DNA of 64,000 bases, from contig NZ_CP034183.1 in the NCBI RefSeq assembly GCF_003860465.1, positions 186,001 to 250,000 of the forward strand, in the 5' to 3' direction. A program made the translations under genes and the position numbers. Below, one piece after another: positions 42,845 to 51,400 of the stretch (the stretch's first letter is position 1; each line of letters begins with the position of its first letter). This DNA is from Deinococcus psychrotolerans (GTDB lineage Bacteria; Deinococcota; Deinococci; Deinococcales; Deinococcaceae). The notes below the pieces were generated by a model that saw nothing but the letters and a program-made list of their open reading frames with translations, was not told the DNA's origin and did not search any database.

Positions 42845-43348
42845 ATGAAATGTCAACTTTTCCTTCTCGCCGGTTTGAGCGCTGGACTCTGGGGGACGGC
42901 CGCTGCACAAAGTGCGTCGCCTGTCAAACTGACCCTCGACCAAGACCTGATCCGCACCGTGCAAAAAGATGGCAAAGCCGCTGAGGAGCGCGTTTCTGCG
43001 CCGTCTTCAGTGTTGCCCGGCGCAGTGCTGATCGAAGAAGTTACGGCCCAAAATGTTTCGGGCAAAGTGCTCAACAAGATCAGAGTCGGCGTTCCCATTC
43101 CGCAAGGCACTCAATTTCTCGGCTCGGTCACCCCGAGCAATGACCGCTGGACGACCCAGTTCACGGCTGCTTGTGCCGGAAAAGCGCTGGCCTACGCCGA
43201 AGCTCCTCTGAAGTGCACCGAAACCGTCGAAGGTAAATCGGTCACGCGTGAGATCAAATCCAGCGAATACACCAATGTACGCTGGCTGCTCGACACCTTA
43301 AAGCCGGACGAAACGTTAAAGCTCAGCTTTCGCGTGAAAGTCAATTGA
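42845..43348 (+). CDS. Small secreted DUF11-like protein
   Basis: 167 residues with a signal peptide (MKCQLFLLAGLSAGLWGTAAA). The mature protein looks like one immunoglobulin-like DUF11 module: LPGAVLIEEVTAQNVSGKVLNKIRVGVPIPQGTQFLGSV, ending LDTLKPDETLKLSFRVKVN, a tail that resembles the last strands of the larger proteins downstream (LKPGESISAIFKVQVK). Two cysteines (AACAGK, LKCTET) may form a disulfide. GGAGG 7 bases before the ATG. First gene of the five-gene operon. Confidence 0.75.
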   Translation: MKCQLFLLAGLSAGLWGTAAAQSASPVKLTLDQDLIRTVQKDGKAAEERVSAPSSVLPGAVLIEEVTAQNVSGKVLNKIRVGVPIPQGTQFLGSVTPSNDRWTTQFTAACAGKALAYAEAPLKCTETVEGKSVTREIKSSEYTNVRWLLDTLKPDETLKLSFRVKVN

Positions 43349-43434
43349 GCGGGTTCTTTGATGCTGTGCCCACAAGTATTGCCAACCCGGCAGATTTTTA
43401 GTAGTACCCGCATTTTGAGTGCGGAGGAGAAGAT

Positions 43435-45414
43435 ATGAAAAAGTACTGGTCAATTGTTTCTTTGATGGCAGCCATGGCAGTAAGCGCGGCGGGCGCGACA
43501 GCCACTCCTGCCGGAACTGTCATCACCAACGTCGCCACCCTGAACTTTTCGGATTTCAACGGAACCGATCAGCCCCCGGTGGACTCACCGCCCGTTAAGA
43601 CGACAGTTACTCCGGTGCCGAGCTTCGTGCTGACCCCCAACGATGGCAGTGCAGACGTGACCAAGCCGGACTACACCAAGCCCGGTCAGACCAACAACAA
43701 CGGCAAGCCCGGCGACGTGGTCGTGTTTCCTTACCAGATCACCAACACCGGCAACGTACCGGGCGAGTCGTACACCTTGGGCAACCTGCCTGATCCCACC
43801 GGTGTGGTCAAGCCCGGCACCAATGTGCTGTATTACCTCACCAACCCCGACACCAACAACGACGGCCTTGTTAGCCCTGCCGAACTTACAGCGGCGGGCA
43901 CGGCGATCACGACCATCAGCGGCGTCAATCAGGATCAGACCGTCAAGTTCTACCAGGTCTATACCGTCCCCACCACGGCCCTGAACACCGAAAAGTACGG
44001 GGCGGATCCGACCGGCACCCGCAACCCCAACACCGCCAAGGATCAGGGCCTCGTCATCAACTTGCCCATTGATGCCAACAACTCCAACACCACCACCATC
44101 GCCCGTCAGGACGGCGGCGTCATCGGGCCGAAGAACGATCCCACGGCAGTTGGCGGCACCCCGGTCTACACCTCACCTGAAGGTGTGCTGATCACCCCTG
44201 ACCAGAACGGCAAAGACACCCAGACGGCCAACGCCACCGTCACCACCACCACCATTACCTTCACCAACACCATCAAGAACAACGGTAACCGCCCTGACAT
44301 CTTCACGGTAGCGCCCAACCCCGCCAATTTCCCGGCTGGCTCTACCATCGTGCTGCTCAACCCTGACGGCACGCCGTTTACGCAGACGCCCAGCGTGAAC
44401 CCCGGCGGCACCACCGATATCCTCGTGAAAGTGACGCTGCCTGCTGGCTCGACTTCTGCAGACGCGACCAAACAGCCCACTGTGACCCTGACGGTCATCA
44501 GCGGCAACGATCCCACCAAGACCGACACCACCAAGGACATCGTCAACCTGCCGGGAGCCAAGTTCGGCGACGTGGATCCCAAGACCCCCGGCACCGATCC
44601 TACCCCCGTCCCCGCCGTTCCGGCCACCCCAGCCAGCCCCGATCCCAAGGATCCCACGGCAGTCAACGTGGATCCCAAGGTCTGCACTACCACCACCAAC
44701 GCCTTCTTGCCGATGGGCGTCAAGAACACGGGCGGCGCACCTGACCGCTTCGTGATCTCCGGCAGCACCTCAATCAGACTGACCAACGGCAAGGACGAGT
44801 TGGTCAACGTGACCTACTACACCGATACCAATGCCAACGGCGTGCTGGACGCGGGCGAAGTTGTCCTGCCCCCCGTGGCTGGCGGCCAAGACACCGGCCT
44901 TATCGCTCCCGGCGCGACCCTCAAGCTGGTGGCGGTCATCCCCGTGCCGTGCGCCTCGGCTCAGGGTACCTACACCATTAACCAGAAAGTTGTCTCGCCC
45001 ACTTCAGGCACCATTGAAGACAAGAACGACACCGTCAAGGTTGGCGGCAACGGCACCCCGCCCGTTGTCACCAAGACTGTAGACAAGGACAAGGCCCAGC
45101 CCGGCGACGTGCTGACCTACACCATCTCCGGAACCAACAAGACCAACGCCAACATCGTCAAGGCGATCTTGAAGGACACCGTTCCGGTCAACACCACCTA
45201 CGTCAGCTTTGTGGCCACCTCCACCTCCACCGGCAAGGTGCTCTACAGCACCAACGGCACCACGTGGAGCGCTGCTGCTCCGGCTGCGCCTCAGCCTGAT
45301 GGCAGCACCATCTACACCGGCGTAGACACCAACAATGACGGCAATATCACCACTGCCGACATCCTCAAGCCCGGCGAAAGCATCAGCGCCATCTTCAAGG
45401 TGCAAGTCAAGTAA
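43435..45414 (+). CDS. Secreted DUF11-repeat protein with calcium-type loops
   Basis: 659 residues. A signal peptide (about 1-23) is followed by TPAGTVITNVATLNF, a mature N-terminus shared with the next gene, then several Ig-like DUF11 modules. EF-hand or dockerin-like loops DTNNDGLVSPAE (residues 139-150), DTNANGVLDAGE (about 464) and DTNNDGNITTAD (about 629) could bind calcium. A Pro/Ala linker (DPKTPGTDPTPVPAVP) lies in the middle. The C-terminal half has a KTVDKDKAQPGDVLTYTISG module. No sorting signal is seen. AGGAGA 5 bases before the ATG. Role inferred: surface subunit. Confidence 0.85.
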   Translation: MKKYWSIVSLMAAMAVSAAGATATPAGTVITNVATLNFSDFNGTDQPPVDSPPVKTTVTPVPSFVLTPNDGSADVTKPDYTKPGQTNNNGKPGDVVVFPYQITNTGNVPGESYTLGNLPDPTGVVKPGTNVLYYLTNPDTNNDGLVSPAELTAAGTAITTISGVNQDQTVKFYQVYTVPTTALNTEKYGADPTGTRNPNTAKDQGLVINLPIDANNSNTTTIARQDGGVIGPKNDPTAVGGTPVYTSPEGVLITPDQNGKDTQTANATVTTTTITFTNTIKNNGNRPDIFTVAPNPANFPAGSTIVLLNPDGTPFTQTPSVNPGGTTDILVKVTLPAGSTSADATKQPTVTLTVISGNDPTKTDTTKDIVNLPGAKFGDVDPKTPGTDPTPVPAVPATPASPDPKDPTAVNVDPKVCTTTTNAFLPMGVKNTGGAPDRFVISGSTSIRLTNGKDELVNVTYYTDTNANGVLDAGEVVLPPVAGGQDTGLIAPGATLKLVAVIPVPCASAQGTYTINQKVVSPTSGTIEDKNDTVKVGGNGTPPVVTKTVDKDKAQPGDVLTYTISGTNKTNANIVKAILKDTVPVNTTYVSFVATSTSTGKVLYSTNGTTWSAAAPAAPQPDGSTIYTGVDTNNDGNITTADILKPGESISAIFKVQVK

Positions 45415-45426
45415 TTGTTCTGAGGC

Positions 45427-45458
45427 GGCGCACTCTACTTTTCGGGGTGGAGTGCGCC
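45427..45458 (+). repeat. Strong intercistronic hairpin
   Basis: GGCGCACTC (45427-45435) pairs with GAGTGCGCC (45450-45458), extended inward by TAC/GTG. It lies just after the 659-residue gene in a 247-base gap. No U-tract follows, so it is more likely to protect or process the mRNA than to end it. Confidence 0.7.
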
Positions 45459-45661
45459 CCCTTCTCAAACCGGTGCCCGCGTCTTTGGTGATTTTTGGCC
45501 TGCTTTTGCTGTGTGATTTTCCCTTTTTGTCATCCCCAACACTAGAAACTTCGTTTTATTGTTCGGCAGCCATCAATCCCTACGCGTTTAACGTGCTGAA
45601 GAACACCCGGCAGACACACCAAGACTTTGTTTTGGCCCCACCACTCTTTTCTGGAGGCACT

Positions 45662-48454
45662 GTGCGAAATACCTTGATGCGTAAACCACTCGCGGCGCTG
45701 CTCCTCGCGCTGAGCAGTGCAGGTTTGGCCGTCGGCGGGCCGAGCCAAACGCCTGCGGGCACGGTTATTGAAAACCGGGCGACGCTCGACTACCAACCTG
45801 AAGATCAAACCCTTCCGCCAGGAACAGTAACCACGCCGCCCGTCAAAACGGTAATTACCGCACAGTGCCGGCCCAGCGTTTTGCCGGACGGTACGGTGAG
45901 CAACCCCGGTCAGATCGTCAGTATCTTACCGGGCGAAAGTGGTTTGCTGCGCTATACCCTGGCCAACTCAGGCAACACTGACAGTGTCTTTGCGCTGAGC
46001 GCCCCGCAAGATCCTACTTCGGCTTTCCCGCTGAGCGATGTCAATATTTACGCCGATTACAATGGCAGCGGCCAAGTTGATAGTGGCGAAGGGCCACTCA
46101 CCAGCCTGCAGCTCAAGGCCGATCAAGTGGTGCCGATGCTGGTCAGCTTCAAGTCTGCTGCGGCAGCACGCGGCGCGGCTTACCTGAACTTGGTGGCAGC
46201 TTGCCCAGCCAGTGAGGGCGGCGCAGTTGACAACAACAATGTGGGTCAGGTGCAAGCTGGTGAGCCGGCAGCACTGACGCTGACCAAAAACTTCAGTCAA
46301 CAGGTGGTGCGGCCCGGTGGAGAAGTCAGCGTGTCGATCAACGCCGCCAACAACGGTCAGGGTGCTTCGCGCGAAGTGGTGATCACTGACCGGCTCGATA
46401 CGCCCGACATGATTGACTTCCGTTTTATCAGTGGTTCGGCCTCCGTCAACGCCGGAACCCTCGAGTACACCGCCGACGGTAGCACTTGGGCCACTGCCGA
46501 ACCCGGCAGCGTGCGCGGTTTGCGGGTGCGGATCGGTTCGCTGCTGCCCGGTAAGACGCTGGGCCTGAATTTTCGCCTCACCGCGCCGAGTCAGGTTTCC
46601 GGCAGCCGCACCAACATTGCCACGCTCCTGAGTAGCGGTTTTAACCTCCAAGCTCCTGCTACGACTGAAGTGCGCTACAGCCCCAGAATCGCGCTGGGGC
46701 CGGTCAACAACCCCGAAGCTCTGCCCGGCGGCGAGCTGAGCAGTGACGATCTTCAAACCAAGCCGCTCGCTTTCCTGAACCGCGAGATCTGCTTCCAACA
46801 CACCGTCAAGAACCTCGGTGATGTTAACGACAACATCAGTATCAGTGGTCAGGTCGTCAAGGGCAGCGCCACTATCCGCTTGGCCGAGCTCGACGGTTCA
46901 GCCTTCCAGCAGTCCGTGGCGCTGACACCCGGCGCGAGCAAGTCGTTCGCAGCTTGCTACACCCCGACCAGCAGCGCCGCTCCCACCGACGGAAGTGAGG
47001 CCCTGCGGGTGCTCCTGACGGCCAACAGCGCTCAGGGCGCAGCCAAAAACCAAACCGTTGACGTGGTCACGAGCGTCACCAATGAAGTGCCTCAGCTCGT
47101 CAAGAGCGTTTCGCCCGGCGGCGTGGTCAAGCAAGGAGCGCAGCTTACCTACACCCTCAAAATCGTCAACCCTTTGAGTGTGGCCCTGACCAACGTGGTC
47201 GTCACCGATCAGCTCGATCCCAACCTCGATTTCGTCTCGGCGGACAGTGGCGGCACGCTCGTTAACGGCGCAGTGATTTGGAAGATCAGCAGCATTGCTC
47301 CCAAAGCGACCGTCAACCTGACGCTGGTGACGCAAGTTAAGGCCACCACGCCCGACGACACCATCATCAAGAACAGCTTTACGTTGGTGAGCAGCGAATT
47401 TAGCGAGCCGCTGACCTCCAACGAAGTGTCCACCACCGTGTTCGGCAGCGCCCTGATCTTCAACAAGACGTCTTCGCCTGCCGAAGCCTCGATTGGCGAT
47501 ACCATCACCTACACCTTTACCGTCACCAATCCCTCCAAAAATGCCACCTTCAAGCGCGTCGAAATCGTGGACACCATGCCCATCGGCATCGAGTACGTGC
47601 CGGGTTCCAGCCGCCTCGACGGTACCCCGATTGGTGATCCGGCGGTCGACGGTCAGAAGTACACATGGATTGTCAGCAACCTCGGCCCCGGCCAAACCGC
47701 CGCCGTCACGTTTGAGGCTCTGGTTTCGCCGAAAGTCGGCACCAGCGTCACCAACACCGCCATCGCCAACGCCATCAGCAGCGAAAACGCCTCGCAAAAT
47801 GTCGGCTCGCAAACCACCAACCGCATTCGGGCGCTGATCTTCGAGCCGCTGTGCGACCTCGTCGGCTCGGTCTTCATCGACGTCAACCGCAACGGCACCT
47901 ATGACAAGGGCCTCGACATCCCGATGGTGAGTGCCCGCGTCATTCTGGCCAATGGGCGCACCTCGCTGACCGACACGCAAGGCCGCTATCACTTCGCCAC
48001 CCTCAAAGAAGGGTTCTGGGCACTGCGCCTTGACCCCAGCAGCGTCTACGCCCAGAACATCAGCTTGCCGCAAGACGGCGGACTGCCGGGCAGCCGGGGC
48101 GTGATGTGCCGTCAGCTCACCAGCGTGGACTTCCCGCTGGCCCCGGTGGCCGGTGACATCGGCGTGATCCGCGACACCACCCTCAAGATGGGCAGCTTCA
48201 CCGTCCATAAGCAGGTCTTTACCACCCCTGAAGCCAACACTTATCTGGTGCAGCTGACCCTCAGCACCCCTGCGGCGCTCGGCGGCTTCACCCTGCAAGA
48301 TCCGCTGCCAACAGGCGCAACCCTGCTCGACGGCCAAAACGCACTGACGTTTGATCCGCTGCCCGCCGGAAGCCGCGCCGTAACCTACCGTTTCCGTTTC
48401 GGCGGCGACCAGAAAGCCGCTGTCACCGATCCGACAGCCGAGTGGAGGTACTGA
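45662..48454 (+). CDS. Large secreted DUF11-repeat protein with SdrD-B-like domain
   Basis: 930 residues. Signal peptide (RKPLAALLLALSSAGLAVGG), then TPAGTVIENRATLDY, the same mature N-terminus as the previous gene. At least four DUF11 modules follow, e.g. KSVSPGGVVKQGAQLTYTLK and KTSSPAEASIGDTITYTFTV. A DYNGSGQVDSGE loop near residue 135 resembles a calcium site. Residues about 728-806 form a CNA-B/SdrD-B-like module (VGSVFIDVNRNGTYDKGLD, LTDTQGRYHFATL). GTG start with GGAGG 4 bases upstream; an ATG 5 codons later is also possible. The stop overlaps the next ribosome site. Confidence 0.82.
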   Translation: MRNTLMRKPLAALLLALSSAGLAVGGPSQTPAGTVIENRATLDYQPEDQTLPPGTVTTPPVKTVITAQCRPSVLPDGTVSNPGQIVSILPGESGLLRYTLANSGNTDSVFALSAPQDPTSAFPLSDVNIYADYNGSGQVDSGEGPLTSLQLKADQVVPMLVSFKSAAAARGAAYLNLVAACPASEGGAVDNNNVGQVQAGEPAALTLTKNFSQQVVRPGGEVSVSINAANNGQGASREVVITDRLDTPDMIDFRFISGSASVNAGTLEYTADGSTWATAEPGSVRGLRVRIGSLLPGKTLGLNFRLTAPSQVSGSRTNIATLLSSGFNLQAPATTEVRYSPRIALGPVNNPEALPGGELSSDDLQTKPLAFLNREICFQHTVKNLGDVNDNISISGQVVKGSATIRLAELDGSAFQQSVALTPGASKSFAACYTPTSSAAPTDGSEALRVLLTANSAQGAAKNQTVDVVTSVTNEVPQLVKSVSPGGVVKQGAQLTYTLKIVNPLSVALTNVVVTDQLDPNLDFVSADSGGTLVNGAVIWKISSIAPKATVNLTLVTQVKATTPDDTIIKNSFTLVSSEFSEPLTSNEVSTTVFGSALIFNKTSSPAEASIGDTITYTFTVTNPSKNATFKRVEIVDTMPIGIEYVPGSSRLDGTPIGDPAVDGQKYTWIVSNLGPGQTAAVTFEALVSPKVGTSVTNTAIANAISSENASQNVGSQTTNRIRALIFEPLCDLVGSVFIDVNRNGTYDKGLDIPMVSARVILANGRTSLTDTQGRYHFATLKEGFWALRLDPSSVYAQNISLPQDGGLPGSRGVMCRQLTSVDFPLAPVAGDIGVIRDTTLKMGSFTVHKQVFTTPEANTYLVQLTLSTPAALGGFTLQDPLPTGATLLDGQNALTFDPLPAGSRAVTYRFRFGGDQKAAVTDPTAEWRY

Positions 48455-51400
48455 GTGAAACGCGCCATTACCACCCTGACCGCCGCGCTGATCGCCAGCG
48501 CCGCCGCTCAGGACATCGCCACCTCTTTACCGCTGACCAGTGTCGGCAACAAGCTGCTCTGGACTGTCGGCGACCAAGACCTCAAGTTGGTTGTGGGTGT
48601 GGCCAGCCGGGTGCAACTTGACCTCTACAGCGCTCAGTTCGATCCCAAAGACTACCGCTCGGCCACCTACTACGGCGACGAGTCCTACGCCGATCCCAGC
48701 GTTCATAGCACCTTCTCGCTGATCAAGCTCACCAAAGTGGCGGGGCAAGCCGACCAAGAAGACGTGCTGCTGACCAAAGACTTCGGACGCGGTCAGCAAG
48801 ACTGGCAGACTTTTATCAATCAGGATTTGCCTGCCGGTGAGTACACCTTGCGGGTACAGACCGAAGGCAACGGCAAAAATACCTTCGCGCTGCGGCTCAA
48901 GTCGATTAGTGCGGCGATTCAGTCTGACCGCCTCAACGTCAACATTCACTCGCATGAGTGGGTTCCGGCGCTCAACGTCTACAACAAAGGCGGCCCGCTC
49001 GATATTCGGATGTACGACGGCGACGGCCCCAGCGAACTGCAGGCCGAACTGCGCGACTCTGCAGGCAATGCCTACCCAGTCAAAGTGTCGGATCAGCTCG
49101 AATGGGAAGACATCGCCATTCCTGAAGCGGCGGGCAATTACACCCTCTACCTCAAGCAGCCCGGCCAAGAAAAGCAGTTTTCTAACACCGTCGGCTTTGA
49201 TCTGCGCCGCGCCAACGAACCGGCTGGCCCGATCACCGTGGTGCAGGCCGATACCACCGGCCAACTGCAAGTCACTGCCGAATTGATTTTGCCTTACGGC
49301 AACGAGCCGACCCAGGCCACCGTGGAAGCGGGCGACAAAACACTTGCGGTCAACGGCGAATTCAGCTTGCGGGTGCCGTCCGGCGATTATCCGGTCAGCG
49401 TGGCCCCGATTACTGGCGCGGAAGTCAGCATCGACAAATCCAGCGTCACGGTTCCCAAGCAGGGCGTCGGTAAGGTTGCCGTGCAGGTCAAGCCGGACGT
49501 GGCGCTGAGCTTCTCGGCCAACAAGCCGGAAGTCTGCGTCGGCGACGTCGTGACCTTCACCGCGCAGGCCACCACCGCTTTTGAGCGCCAAGCGCTGAAC
49601 GCGGCTGTGCAGGTCAGCTTGCCCGCAGGCTTTACGGCCAATGGCGAACCCAGCTTTTCAGGCAAAGTAGACGCCAAGAATCCTGGTGTCCTTACCTTTG
49701 AAGCCACTGCCACCGCCGCGACGCCGGAAGCCAGTACCATCACCGCTTCGCTGACGCCCTGGAACAAAACCCAGAGCGCCAGCGTGCGGGTGCTGCCCAC
49801 CGCCACCCAAATCGAGCTTCGCCGCTCGGACGTGGCTCCGGTGCAGCCCGGCGAGATTGCCACCATCACGCTCAGCCTCAAGAACACCAGCGCTGCTCCG
49901 GCTCCGTATACCCTGACCGACAGCAGCAGTGAACTGCTCGAACCGCTCGACCCGCCAACCTTCAGCGGCACCCTCGCTCCCGGCGAAGAAAAGACCCTGA
50001 GCTACCGCGCCCGCGTCAAAGCCGAGGGCGACGCCCAAGCCCCGCTGGAAGCAGTTCTCAAGAGCAGTTGCGAAAGCACGCAGCAACTTGGCGGCGTTTT
50101 GGTGGTCAAGCTGCCCCCACCGCCGCCTGTGGTGGTCACGCCGCCCACGCCCGAAGCGCAGGTTGAGCCAGCACCGGTAGCAGTTCCCACGCCGGTGGCC
50201 GCCGCGCCCAGCATCATGCGCGAATCGGTGGTGCAGATTCCCTTCGACGCGCCGCGCAGCGCCAACCAGATCATCATTGCCCACAGCGCTCCGCAGGGCA
50301 GCACCTATGTTATGGGCAGCAGCGCTCTCAACAGCAAACCCATCGCTGATCCTGAAGTCGGCAAGAGTGGGCGCTTTTACTGGACGACTCCCGGTGCGCC
50401 GCAGGGTGTGCTGACCTACAAGGTGACGCACGAAGGCAGCTTGCCCGCGCTCAACTCGCCCGCGCTGGTGGGCCGCTACGCCCACGACCGTCAGGAAGTG
50501 CTCATCGGCGACGTGGACTTGAGCGATCTCAGCGCGGCCCAGAGCCTTGATATGCAGGCCCAAACCGAAAACGCCGGGGCCATCAAGTTGCCGCTCGACG
50601 GAGCCATTTTCCGCGAGCGTGACCGCATCACCCTGGCGGTGTCGGGTTCAGACAGCGACAACAGTTTGCCCACCGTCAACGGCGTCGCGGTGTCTGAAGC
50701 CTCGATCGGTAAAAAAGTCATTGACGCGGCCAATGGCGTGCAGCGCCGTGAGTTTTACGGCGTGATGTTGCGGGCCGGCGAAAACACCATTGCCTTCGGG
50801 GGCCAGAGCATCAAAGTCTCCCTTGCCGGTGTGCCAGTGAAAGCCGAGATCACGGCCCGTCAACTCATCGCCGACGGCATCAACCCCATTCGGGTCAATG
50901 TCAAATTGCTCGACGCGCAGGGTGTGAGTACTTTCACACCGGTCATCACGGTGGAAAGCAGCCTCGAACCCACCGTCAAAGACGCGCAGCCGGCGGTGGC
51001 CAGTTACCAAATCACCCTCAAAGACGGTGAAGGCGTGCTGGAATTGCAGCCGCTGTCCGCGCCCACCCGTTTTAATGTCAAGGTGCAAGTCGGCGACAAG
51101 GTCTTCGAGCAAAAATTCGATGCTCAACCCAGCCAAAACCGGGTCGGCATCGGCTTCCTGAGCGCCACTGCCGGACTCGACATCACCGGAGCCGACAAAT
51201 CGCCCTACTACGGCGTGCGCGGCGCGGCCTACTACGAAACGCCTCTGGCTGGCGGCAAGCTCTACGTCGCGGGCGCGGCAGCCGGAGAAGGTGGGCAAGG
51301 CAACGGCTTTAGCTTGGACGCCAAACAGGGTCTGGCCAAAACCACCAATCCACTGGAGCGCTACTCGACTTACGGCGACAGCAGTACCGAAGATTTGGCG

